From the NCBI RefSeq assembly GCF_026340095.1, contig NZ_JAPEPO010000001.1, positions 744,001 to 808,000 on the forward strand: a stretch of 64,000 bases of DNA, written 5' to 3'. This document shows, piece by piece, positions 56,268-64,000 of the stretch (within the stretch, counting starts at the first letter, position 1; each line of letters opens with the position of its first letter). A model generated the notes under the pieces. It saw nothing but the letters and a program-made list of their open reading frames with translations. It had not been told where the DNA came from and did not search any database. Both the position numbers and the translations under genes were made by a program. Source of the DNA: Streptomyces sp. NBC_01446. GTDB lineage: Bacteria > Actinomycetota > Actinomycetes > Streptomycetales > Streptomycetaceae.

Positions 56268-57584
56268 TTACTGCGCAGGAGAACTACACGCATGCTGTTC
56301 GGTGCCGTTCTCTGGTCCCGTTGAGTAGTTCGGGACGGGGGCCGGGGAGGTGGGCGTGTGCCAGGTGAGAATCCAGCCGGCGGTAAGCGCCACCGCGCCG
56401 CCTGCCAGGGCGATCGCGCCGCCTGTTCCGATGCCTGCGGCCACCGAGCCGAAGCAGGCCGGCCCGACGCCCTGCAGCGTCATGCTGCCGGAGCCGAGCA
56501 GACCGAAGGCCTGGCCCTGGCCATCCTGGGGCAGGGCGTCCAGGAACGGCCGTTGCAGGCCGAGACCGTAGGCGAATCCGAAGCCGCAGAGCAGCAGCAG
56601 ACAGGACGAGACGCCCACTCCGGGCTCGGCAGCGAAGCCGACCAGCGGCAGTCCCATCAGCGCAATCAACGGGACTACCAGTCGCTCCCGGGTGGGTGGC
56701 CGTAGCAGTCGACCCACCAACAGGTCACCGACAAGCATGCCGACCGGCAGACAGCCCATCAGCACCGCGTACCAGCCGGGCGCGAAGTGGCGTCCTCCCG
56801 CGTAGGCGACGATCAGGCCTTCCGCGCCCGCTACGAACGCGGACGGTAGCCACTGGGCCAGCATCAGTCGTCGCACCGTGTGTCCGCGCAGCAGCTGGCC
56901 GGCACCGAGCAGGCTTGTCCGGACGGCCCCGCCATCACCCCGAGCGCTGCCGGGTGTGCCGCCGAACTCTCCCGGCTGCAGCCGGGGTAGCCGGATGCGG
57001 ATAGCGAGCGCGCAGCCGAGGTAGAGGGCGGCGCTTACCGCGAGCGCCCGGCGCGGGCCGAGTATCGCGACGGCCGCACCTCCCAGCGCCAGACCGAACA
57101 ATTGCGCGCCGGAGGCAGCGATGTTGTTCAGTGAACGGCCCAGTACATAGGCGTCGCCCTCCAGCCACTGCGCGACCAGCCGACTCGACGCGCCGCTGAA
57201 CACCGGTGTGGCGAGGGCGACCAGCGCCACCACACCAAGGCTTGCCGCAATCGGCATCCTCACCAGGGCGAGCAGCAGGGCGGCGGCGCACTCCAAGGCG
57301 TAACCGCCGGCGATGAGCGCGCGGGGCGGCAGTCGGTCGGCCAGTGAGCCCAGGAGCAGCGAGCCGAACAACTGCGGGAGAAAGCCGATGCCGAAGGCCA
57401 GCGCGCTCAACAGCGCGGAGCTGGTGGCCGCGAAGACCAGAACCGAGAACGTGGTGATCCGCAGCGAGTCCGCAGTGATCGCGACGGTGCGGGTCGAGAA
57501 GAGCAGCCGGAATCGCGGCTCGGCCAGCACCTCCCGGTAGGTGGCACGGTGGTTGCCCTGCGCGGGTTCGGCGGTTGGGGTCAT
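56268..57584 (-). CDS. MFS transporter
   Basis: A 438-residue major facilitator superfamily transporter of about 12 helices. ATG at 57584 (MTPTAEP) is chosen; the frame is open further upstream. Segments include LLFSTRTVAITADSLRITTF, GSLLLGSLADRLPPRALIAG (the loop between helices 2 and 3) and FGFAYGLGLQRPFLDALPQD. It is divergent from an ArsR-type regulator, separated by a perfect 8-bp dyad, so it is probably an efflux pump induced by its substrate. The C-terminal residues follow an IS3 end but show no truncation of the core. Confidence 0.87.
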   Translation of the reverse strand: MTPTAEPAQGNHRATYREVLAEPRFRLLFSTRTVAITADSLRITTFSVLVFAATSSALLSALAFGIGFLPQLFGSLLLGSLADRLPPRALIAGGYALECAAALLLALVRMPIAASLGVVALVALATPVFSGASSRLVAQWLEGDAYVLGRSLNNIAASGAQLFGLALGGAAVAILGPRRALAVSAALYLGCALAIRIRLPRLQPGEFGGTPGSARGDGGAVRTSLLGAGQLLRGHTVRRLMLAQWLPSAFVAGAEGLIVAYAGGRHFAPGWYAVLMGCLPVGMLVGDLLVGRLLRPPTRERLVVPLIALMGLPLVGFAAEPGVGVSSCLLLLCGFGFAYGLGLQRPFLDALPQDGQGQAFGLLGSGSMTLQGVGPACFGSVAAGIGTGGAIALAGGAVALTAGWILTWHTPTSPAPVPNYSTGPENGTEQHACSSPAQ

Positions 57585-57623
57585 GACGCGCAGCCTCGCC
57601 GTGCGCCCACGCCACACACCAAT

Positions 57624-57643
57624 GATTCGTCGTTGGACGAATC
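57624..57643. promoter_or_regulatory. Operator dyad between MFS and ArsR-type genes
   Basis: GATTCGTC and GACGAATC form a perfect 8-bp inverted repeat around GTTG. It lies 30 bp before the regulator start and about 40 bp before the MFS start, a typical position for a shared repressor site. Confidence 0.65.
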
Positions 57644-57673
57644 CAAACAGACGTCCCGCGGTAGCATGGCACG

Positions 57674-58651
57674 GTGCTGCGCTTCGAAGTCTCCGTCGAG
57701 GACCTGCTGCGCAGCCGCTTCGCACTGTCGCCCGCGATGGACCTCTGCTCACTGCTGCGCTCGCTCGCCGGCCAAGACCGGCCGCTGCCGCGAGCCTGGG
57801 CCACCCGGCTCCTGCCGGCCTTTGAACGGCTTCGCCGCGATACCGAACTGAACGCCGCCCTCGCCCTGCACAACCCGCAATCCGGACCGAACTTCGTCGC
57901 CCCGCCCCCGCGCGGCCTCAATCAGACCTGGGCAGACGACCTGGCCATGATCCGGGCCACACCGCTGGACGCGGCCCGCCGCGAATTCGCCACCACCGCG
58001 ACCGGCCCGTTGGCCCGTGATCCCCGCGTACGCGCAGTGCTGGACTCGACGGACGCCGTCTCCAGGATCGCCGAGGCGATGGACCAGGCGTGGCACGAGC
58101 TGCTCGCCACGGACTGGCCGCAACTACGCGCGATCTGTGAGCGCGATGTCGTGCACCGGGTGGGTGTGATCGGCGAACACGGATGGGCCACGACCATCGA
58201 GAGCCTGCACCCGAGCATCGCCTGGCGCGCCGGCGGTATCGAGCTCGGCTTCTTCCGAGGCGGAACAGTCCGCCTCACCGGCGACGGGCTACTGCTGATC
58301 CCTTCGGTCTTCGTCGGGAATATCGCCGCCCACCTGGAAGACCCCTGGCCCAGGACCTTGGTCTATCCCGCCCGCGGTACCGCCGCCCTGTGGGGCAAAC
58401 AGGAGACTGTCCCCCAACCGGATGCGCTGACCGCTCTGGTCGGCCGGGCCCGAGCCCGGCTGCTGGTGGCGCTGGACGCCCCGGCCAGTACCAGCCACCT
58501 CGCCCGAAGCCTCGCCATGGCACCCGGCGCGGTAGGAGACCACCTCGCCATCCTGCGAGGCGCGGGTCTGCTCGTCCGCGCCCGGTCCGGACGGTCGGTG
58601 CTCTACCGGCGCACCCCGCTCGGCGAGGCACTGGCCGGCGGTTCGGGCTGA
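57674..58651 (+). CDS. ArsR-type helix-turn-helix regulator with DUF5937-like N-terminal domain
   Basis: A 325-residue regulator. The N-terminal about 250 residues (LRFEVSVEDLLRSRFALSPA, then HPSIAWRAGGIELGFFRGGT) form a DUF5937-type domain. The C-terminal winged helix reads ALDAPASTSHLARSLAMAPG and AVGDHLAILRGAGLLVRARS, as in ArsR regulators. No metal-binding cysteine motif is visible, so it may sense an organic ligand. It is divergent from an MFS transporter with a perfect dyad between, suggesting it represses that pump. GTG at 57674 is the start. Confidence 0.88.
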   Translation: MLRFEVSVEDLLRSRFALSPAMDLCSLLRSLAGQDRPLPRAWATRLLPAFERLRRDTELNAALALHNPQSGPNFVAPPPRGLNQTWADDLAMIRATPLDAARREFATTATGPLARDPRVRAVLDSTDAVSRIAEAMDQAWHELLATDWPQLRAICERDVVHRVGVIGEHGWATTIESLHPSIAWRAGGIELGFFRGGTVRLTGDGLLLIPSVFVGNIAAHLEDPWPRTLVYPARGTAALWGKQETVPQPDALTALVGRARARLLVALDAPASTSHLARSLAMAPGAVGDHLAILRGAGLLVRARSGRSVLYRRTPLGEALAGGSG

Positions 58652-58960
58652 GGGCTCAGATCAGCACTGGTGTCGGGGTCGGTGATGAGCGCCGACGGCA
58701 CCCGCGTCTTGACACAGTGCCGGGGCCACCAGGAGGCAGCGAACGCCGGAAGACACGACACGGTGCACGAGATCTTCTCCAGCACACCGGGCGAACGGTT
58801 TACCCACGACAGGTAGTACCGCCTTCACCGCTCCCTGTGCCGGCCGCCGGCATAATCCGATTGACGCGCGGCAGCCGCTGCGGGTGCCCCGCTCCGTCGG
58901 GAAGAAGAGATCACACAGGCAGTGGATCACCCCGTCCCACTCTCCGGGTAACGTCAAGGT
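58652..58960. other. Gene-free stretch before the RNase J gene
   Basis: About 310 bp without a convincing frame. It should hold the promoter of the RNase J gene. No strong terminator or operator was found. Confidence 0.4.
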
Positions 58961-60646
58961 ATGAGTCATCCGCACCCCGAGCTGAAAGCCGCCCCGCCGC
59001 TTCCCGAAGGAGGGCTGCGGGTCATCGCCCTGGGCGGCCTAGGTGAGATCGGCCGCAATATGACCGTCTTCGAGCACGCCGACAAGCTGCTCATCGTCGA
59101 CTGCGGCGTGCTGTTTCCCGAGGAGACCCAGCCCGGCGTGGACGTAATCCTGCCGGACTTCACCTCGATCCGGGACCGGCTGGACGACATCGTGGCCGTG
59201 GTACTCACCCACGGCCACGAGGACCACATCGGCGGCGTGCCGTACCTGCTGCGCGAGCGGTCCGACATTCCCGTCGTCGGCTCCAAGCTGACGCTGGCAT
59301 TCCTGGAGGCCAAGCTCAAGGAACACGGCATCCGGCCGCGCACGGTGCGGGTGAAGGAGGGCGACCGGCGCGGCTTCGGGCCCTTCGACTGCGAGTTCGT
59401 TGCGGTCAACCACTCCATCCCGGACAGCCTCGCGGTCGCGATCCGCACCGGCGCCGGGATGGTGCTGCACACCGGCGACTTCAAGATGGACCAGTTCCCT
59501 CTCGACGACCGCATCACCGATCTGCGCGCCTTCGCCCGCCTCGGCGAGGAGGGCGTGGACCTGTTCCTCACCGACTCCACCAACGCCGAAGTACCCGGCT
59601 TCACCACCTCCGAGCGTGAGCTGAACCCGGCGATCGAGCAGGTGATGCGCACCGCGCCGCGCCGGGTCATCGTCTCCAGCTTCGCCAGCCATGTGCACCG
59701 CATCCAACAGGTCCTGGACGCCGCCCACCAGCACGGCCGCAAGGTCGCCTTCGTCGGCCGGTCGATGGTCCGCAACATGGGCATCGCCCGTGAACTGGGG
59801 TATTTGAAGGTCCCGTCCGGTCTGGTCGTGAGCACGAAGGAGCTGGAGAAGCTCCCGGACCACAAGATCACTCTGGTGTGCACCGGCTCCCAGGGCGAAC
59901 CGATGGCCGCGCTGTCACGGATGGCCAACCGCGACCACCAGATCCGCATCGGCAAGGACGACACCGTCCTGCTCGCCAGCTCCCTCATCCCCGGCAACGA
60001 GAGCGCCATCTACCGCGTCATCAACGGACTTACCCGGTGGGGCGCCCACGTGGTCCACAAGGGCAACGCCAAGGTCCACGTCTCCGGGCACGCCAGCGCC
60101 GGCGAACTCGTCTACTGCTACAACATCGTCAAACCCCGCAATGTCATGCCCGTGCACGGCGAATGGCGCCACCTGCGGGCCAACGGCGACCTCGCCATCC
60201 GTACCGGTGTCGACCCAGACCGGGTCGTCATCGCCGAGGACGGCGTCGTCGTCGACCTCGTCGACGGGCGCGCGTCCATCACCGGCAAGGTCCCCGCCGG
60301 CAACGTCTACGTGGACGGCATGGAAGTCGGCGGCGCCACCGAAGCTTCCCTCAAGGACCGCCTCACCCTCGCCGCCGAAGGCGTGGTCACGGTGGTGGCG
60401 ATCGTCGACGCAGACACCGGCGCCCTCGCCGAGGCCCCCGACTTCCTGGCCCGCGGCTTCGTCCACGACGACACCACCTTCGAGCCGGTCGTCCCCGTCA
60501 TCGAGAAGACCCTGTCCACCGCGGCTGAGGAAGGCGTCGGGGACGCGCGCCAACTCGAACAGCTCCTCGCCCGCGCTGTGGCGAACTGGGCGTTCCGCAC
60601 CCACCGCCGCAAGCCCCTCATCATCCCCGTCATCATCGACGCCTGA
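58961..60646 (+). CDS. rnj: Ribonuclease J (metallo-beta-lactamase fold)
   Basis: A 561-residue RNase J, acting on mRNA and rRNA in the cytoplasm as endonuclease and 5'-3' exonuclease. The beta-lactamase metal motif is THGHEDH (His84, His86, Asp88, His89). Other family landmarks are NHSIPDSLAVAI, LTDSTNAEVPGFTTSE, the beta-CASP region SSFASHVHRIQQVLDAAHQH and SGHASAGELVYCYNIVKPRN. The normal chromosomal copy in Streptomyces lies near dapA; no such neighbours are seen here, so this may be a second copy. The ribosome binding site is weak (CAAGGT). Confidence 0.92.
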   Translation: MSHPHPELKAAPPLPEGGLRVIALGGLGEIGRNMTVFEHADKLLIVDCGVLFPEETQPGVDVILPDFTSIRDRLDDIVAVVLTHGHEDHIGGVPYLLRERSDIPVVGSKLTLAFLEAKLKEHGIRPRTVRVKEGDRRGFGPFDCEFVAVNHSIPDSLAVAIRTGAGMVLHTGDFKMDQFPLDDRITDLRAFARLGEEGVDLFLTDSTNAEVPGFTTSERELNPAIEQVMRTAPRRVIVSSFASHVHRIQQVLDAAHQHGRKVAFVGRSMVRNMGIARELGYLKVPSGLVVSTKELEKLPDHKITLVCTGSQGEPMAALSRMANRDHQIRIGKDDTVLLASSLIPGNESAIYRVINGLTRWGAHVVHKGNAKVHVSGHASAGELVYCYNIVKPRNVMPVHGEWRHLRANGDLAIRTGVDPDRVVIAEDGVVVDLVDGRASITGKVPAGNVYVDGMEVGGATEASLKDRLTLAAEGVVTVVAIVDADTGALAEAPDFLARGFVHDDTTFEPVVPVIEKTLSTAAEEGVGDARQLEQLLARAVANWAFRTHRRKPLIIPVIIDA

Positions 60647-60717
60647 GCCCGGCAGCACGGTCCCCGGTTCGGGTCTGTACGGTGGGTGGTGTAACTCCCG
60701 TTCAGAGAGCGACAGTT

Positions 60718-61085
60718 GATGACTGACGTGACGAGTGACACCGAGGCCGGCAAGGTCACCACGGATGCCTCCGAGGCCGTGGACGAGGCCCTGCTGAGCG
60801 AGCTGATGGAGCGGGCCCGGGCCGGCAGGGTGAGCCTGACCGGGCGAGGGCGGGCTGCTGCAGCAGCTGACCAAGCGGGTGCTGGAGTCCGTGCGAGCCA
60901 CGCCGACTTCGACTCCGCCTCTTCTCCGCCGCCGCCCAGCTCGTCACGACCGCCCGCCGTCGACACCTCAGATTCACAGACCATTGGCCCTGGACCAACG
61001 TGATCACCAGTGCCCTGGCCAGGCTCGAAGCCCTCCCGAACCCAGGCGGGCGTGGGGCATGCGGTTTCCTTTCAAGGATGAGGTG
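60718..61085 (+). pseudogene. Fused remnants of IS256 and another transposase
   Basis: From ATG 60718 the frame reads MTDVTSDTEAGKVTTDASEA then VDEALLSELMERARAGRVSL, the N-terminus of an IS256 transposase similar to the fragment at 20820. After a frameshift near 60843 (LLQQLTKRVLES) it leaves the family. From about 60930 another frame reads RRRHLRFTDHWPWTNVITSA then LARLEALPNPG, the C-terminal tail of a different DDE transposase. The two scraps are joined without a gene between them. Confidence 0.7.
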
Positions 61086-61177
61086 CTTGGGAAGGCAACT
61101 GCGTGAGGTGACACCGCGAGGCCGTCTGTGCGGCGGCCTCGCGGTGTTCGCGGAGAAAGCCGAACGGCGGGCGGACC

Positions 61178-62815
61178 TCACGCCGCCTGCCGCACCGACA
61201 TCACCGCCCACGGCGAGAGGTCGACATCGATCTCGAGCAGGCCGTTTTCGGGCACAGTCAGCGTGAAACGGCGGAGTGAGTCGGCGACAGCGCGCAAGTA
61301 AGCGCTGTCTGCCCGGGACAAGTTGAGGGGCGATCCGAGCCGGTGCCAAGCTTCGGCGACGTTCCCGTGCTCCCAGTCCATGATCTCGACGAGGAACGTG
61401 CTCCCCGGCTTGAGTCCACCGATCGAGTGGCGGATCCTTCGGTTCGGCCCCATCTCGGCCAGCGCGCGCGTCGCTGGATACGAGTTCGCCGAGCCGACAG
61501 CCTTCATGGCCATCTCGTCGGGGTAGTTGAAGAACAGGGCTGACACAGCCGATGTCTGGCTGTCCCGGGTCACGACGCCGTCGGACGTCGCGAGGAGTAG
61601 TCGGTCACCCAGCCGTTGGAGCATCGTGAGCGCGTGAAATGTGGGTTTGTGAATGCCGGCCTCGTTCACCAGGCCGAACCCGCCGTGAAACGGTCCGAGC
61701 CCGGCTCCTCCTTCTTCGAACACGTCCGTGAAGGCCCAGTAGGAGATCGAGTCGGCGAGGGTGGCACATTTCAGGTACGTCCGCGTGATGGACGTCGCCG
61801 CGAACAGCGTGTCATGGATGAAGTCGCGGGCAGACGGCGAGGTCGACCACTCCGTGATATGGATCTCCGCATCCGGATATGCGCTGTTCGCCACAAGATC
61901 GCGGAGGAGGACCAGGTCGTCGAAGGTCGCATCGACGTATCGGGCGAGGTGTACCCCCTGGCCGTCGGCGCCGTACGCGAAATCGGTCGGGTACAGGTGA
62001 GTCGAGAGGAAGTCGACCGGGAGTTTGCGCTTCGCGCACCAGTCGATGAAGTCCTCGATCCACACCGGGCGCCAGTCGAGAGCGTCCACGTCGGACGCGC
62101 CGGCCGTCTCGTGCATCGCCGAGCGGTCCTCGACTTCGCCCTTGTAGCGGTCGTCGGGCACGAAGACGCTCGTTGAGGGCCCGCCCACCTTCAATTCGGG
62201 ATCGATCTTCTTGATCGCCGTCACAGTGTGTTCGTAGAGTTCGAAGTACTCCGTCTTCGTTCCCGTCCAAAAATGCGGAACCAGGTTCGGTTCGTTCCAC
62301 ACCTCGAATCGCCATTCGCGCACCTCCTCGAGACCGTACCGGTCGATCCAGTGTTCGACCGAACGCGTCACCAGCTCAACCCAGCGCGCCATGTCCTTGG
62401 GCGGGCTGCAGTGAGCACCCCACCAGAACACCGTCTCGTGTGCCGTCGCCAACTCGCGTGGCATGAACCCCAGCTCAACGAAGGGGCGGGCGCCGGACTC
62501 CAGGATGAAGTCGAACACCTTGTCGATGTAGCTGAAGGTGTACACCGGGGAGGGGAGGGGTGTGTTCGGGCCGAACCCGTGACCATAGCTCTCCCGGTAC
62601 ACGAACATGTCGTCGTGGAAGATGCCGTGGAAGCGGATGTAACGGAATCCGCAGGCGTCGACAGCCTCGCCGAACTGCTGTTGCCAGTCTGCGCGCAATG
62701 CCTCATTCGCTCGTCCGGCGCCGACGCACTCCGCCCAGATGTGCGGGAGCGCGCTCTCGTCGCGCAGGTCGCCGTCGATCCGGAACCGAGGTTCGCTCAG
62801 GGCGTCGTTTGTCAT
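61178..62815 (-). CDS. Glycoside hydrolase family 39 (beta-xylosidase-like)
   Basis: A 545-residue glycosidase of family GH39. The acid/base glutamate is Glu175 in FEVWNEPNLVPHFW, and the nucleophile is Glu322 in HITEWSTSPSARDF. Other family segments are FRYIRFHGIFHDDMFVYRES and FSYIDKVFDFILESGARPFV. No signal peptide is seen, so it acts inside the cell on an imported xylo- or other oligosaccharide. It follows two sugar ABC permeases on the same strand, which form its uptake system. Codon usage is slightly less GC-rich than in the ceb genes. Confidence 0.9.
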   Translation of the reverse strand: MTNDALSEPRFRIDGDLRDESALPHIWAECVGAGRANEALRADWQQQFGEAVDACGFRYIRFHGIFHDDMFVYRESYGHGFGPNTPLPSPVYTFSYIDKVFDFILESGARPFVELGFMPRELATAHETVFWWGAHCSPPKDMARWVELVTRSVEHWIDRYGLEEVREWRFEVWNEPNLVPHFWTGTKTEYFELYEHTVTAIKKIDPELKVGGPSTSVFVPDDRYKGEVEDRSAMHETAGASDVDALDWRPVWIEDFIDWCAKRKLPVDFLSTHLYPTDFAYGADGQGVHLARYVDATFDDLVLLRDLVANSAYPDAEIHITEWSTSPSARDFIHDTLFAATSITRTYLKCATLADSISYWAFTDVFEEGGAGLGPFHGGFGLVNEAGIHKPTFHALTMLQRLGDRLLLATSDGVVTRDSQTSAVSALFFNYPDEMAMKAVGSANSYPATRALAEMGPNRRIRHSIGGLKPGSTFLVEIMDWEHGNVAEAWHRLGSPLNLSRADSAYLRAVADSLRRFTLTVPENGLLEIDVDLSPWAVMSVRQAA

Positions 62816-62900
62816 GGTCTCATTTCTTCGCAGAGTCGTTCATGGAAGAGGCCGACTTCGCCGCGGCGTCGACGTCCGCGCCCGTCTGAGCGCCGGGGCA

Positions 62901-63854
62901 TCAGCCCTTGACGGCGCCGAGCGACAGGCCCGACTGCCAATACCGCTGCAGGCTGAGGAACGCGACGATCAGCGGAATGATTGTCAGCAGCGCGGCTGTG
63001 ATCACGAGATTCTGGATGAGAGCGCCGTTCCCCGCGGTCGATCCCAGCTTGTTCCATTGATTGAGTCCGATGGTCAGTGGATACCAGTTGGGATCCTTGA
63101 GCATGATCAACGGAAGGAAGTAGTTGTTCCAGATCGATACGAACGAGAAGAGCAGGACCGTCACGCTCGCCGGTGCGAGCATCGGGAGCGCAATCTGAAC
63201 GAAGGTCCTGAATTCGCCGGCACCGTCGACCTTTGCGGCATCGAGCAGGTCCGTCGGCACGGCTTCGGCCGTGAACACCCACATCAGGTACAACCCGAAG
63301 GGGTTGATGAAACTCGGTATGAGAACGGCCCACGGGGTGTTGGTGAGGCCGAGATGCGCGAACAGCAAGAACTGTGGGATCGCCAGGGCGATGCCCGGCA
63401 CCGCGATCGATCCCAGGATGACGAAAAGGAGAACGCGCTTGCCGCTGAAGTGGAGCTTCGCCAGGGCGTATCCGCCGAGGGCCGCCAGAAACGTTGACAC
63501 GGCCGCGCCCACGACGACGTAGAGGACGGTGTTGAGCAGCCACCGGGTGAAAATCCCGTTCTGGTATCTGAACACCTCGACGATGTTGTCCCACAGGGCG
63601 AACTTGTGACCGGGCGCGAGCCCGAACGAGGACACGAAGTCGGCCTGTGACTTGGTTGCGTTGATGACCAGCCACACGAGCGGCAGCAGGCAGTACAGGG
63701 CAGACAGCCCCGTCATGACAGTGAGAGTTACGCTCTTCTTGGGGTTGTCCACGCTGTAGAGGCGACGGCGGTTGCGGGAATCACGAATCGATGCGCCGGG
63801 GGTCACGACGTGGGCTTCCCCGGATGCAGCTCGTGTGCTAGTCCTCGAACGCAT
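62901..63854 (-). CDS. Sugar ABC transporter permease (MalG-type)
   Basis: A 317-residue permease with six helices. The EAA loop is in [20 protein letters not shown] and a typical end is [19 protein letters not shown] at 63854 overlaps the upstream permease by 17 bases; GTG at 63806, preceded by GGGGAAG, is an alternative start with a better ribosome binding site. It pairs with the partial permease upstream and feeds the GH39 enzyme downstream. The ATPase is not in the window and may be the shared MsiK. Confidence 0.9.
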   Translation of the reverse strand: MRSRTSTRAASGEAHVVTPGASIRDSRNRRRLYSVDNPKKSVTLTVMTGLSALYCLLPLVWLVINATKSQADFVSSFGLAPGHKFALWDNIVEVFRYQNGIFTRWLLNTVLYVVVGAAVSTFLAALGGYALAKLHFSGKRVLLFVILGSIAVPGIALAIPQFLLFAHLGLTNTPWAVLIPSFINPFGLYLMWVFTAEAVPTDLLDAAKVDGAGEFRTFVQIALPMLAPASVTVLLFSFVSIWNNYFLPLIMLKDPNWYPLTIGLNQWNKLGSTAGNGALIQNLVITAALLTIIPLIVAFLSLQRYWQSGLSLGAVKG

Positions 63855-64000
63855 TCCTCAATCCTCTGATTTGGACGGCGTAGGCGACCGCGATCGTGAT
63901 CGCAGCCATGACGAGCGCGAGGGCTGCCGCATAGCCTTGCTGAGATCCGGCGAAAGCCAGGTTGTACGCGTACAGGTTGGGCGTGTAGTCGGTGGTGATG
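63838..64000 (-). CDS. Sugar ABC transporter permease (MalF-type), C-terminal part only
   Basis: The reverse strand at the right edge reads TPNLYAYNLAFAGSQQGYAA then [20 protein letters not shown] and a TAG stop at 63838. This is the last helix of a MalF/UgpA-type permease. The rest of the gene lies beyond the window. Its stop overlaps the next permease, as usual for a co-translated pair. Confidence 0.8.
   Translation of the reverse strand, partial: ITTDYTPNLYAYNLAFAGSQQGYAAALALVMAAITIAVAYAVQIRGLRNAFED

Noticed and set aside
1..64000. CRISPR arrays, tRNA or rRNA genes
   Set aside because: No regularly spaced identical repeats and no cloverleaf or rRNA-like segments were recognised on reading both strands.

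Overview
The window is high-GC actinobacterial DNA, almost certainly from a Streptomyces chromosome. The evidence is extreme G/C third-position bias in every real gene, GTG starts, rare TTA codons, a complete cebR-cebEFG-bglC cellobiose locus with CebR-type operators, and insertion sequence families usual in streptomycetes. The density of broken genes and IS remnants (more than 20 in the first 35 kb) suggests an accessory region such as a chromosome arm. That placement is inference.

Layout. 0-2.9 kb: a reverse-strand asparagine module (FadR-type regulator, AnsP-like permease, asparaginase cut by the window edge). 3-8.2 kb: broken DDE integrases around an orphan glutamate decarboxylase, then a near-intact IS630 element whose two frames are joined at an A7 slippery run. 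8.5-14.1 kb: a LysR regulator divergent from a NylB-like serine hydrolase and an NCS1 permease, then an SDR remnant and a Tat-exported epoxide-hydrolase-like lipoprotein. 14.2-16.4 kb: an IS graveyard. 16.5-20.5 kb: a Tat-exported FAD amine oxidase-like enzyme, IS ends, and a small MerR-like regulator preceded by a perfect 14-bp hairpin and an ACTGC-rich tract. 20.8-24.5 kb: an IS256/SDR chimera, a TetR/alcohol dehydrogenase pair, and trpC, MFS and IS5 fragments.

24.6-27.8 kb is an IS200/IS605 element whose tnpB was cleanly interrupted by an ISAs1-family element. 27.9-29.5 kb holds a GNAT gene split by a deleted IS3 and a broken aldehyde dehydrogenase. 29.6-41.7 kb carries stress and metabolic genes: a DUF1345 membrane protein, a second adk behind a secY fragment, two formaldehyde-dehydrogenase-like zinc enzymes (one with a lost C-terminus), a DJ-1/PfpI protein, a frameshifted UvrA-like ATPase, an F420-type oxidoreductase and a DUF1684 protein.

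42.8-47 kb: a sulfatase with its formylglycine-generating enzyme, then an intact IS1182. 47.3-54 kb: cebR, cebEFG and bglC, for import and hydrolysis of cello-oligosaccharides. 54-56.3 kb: a second scrap heap of IS110, IS630, IS3, SARP and protease fragments. 56.3-64 kb: a divergent MFS/ArsR pair, an RNase J, transposase scraps, and a GH39 glycosidase with two sugar ABC permeases, the second cut by the window edge.

Functionally the window pairs sugar uptake and hydrolysis systems and small catabolic modules with heavy mobile-element turnover. Several insertions can be reconstructed to the base from target duplications and restored reading frames.
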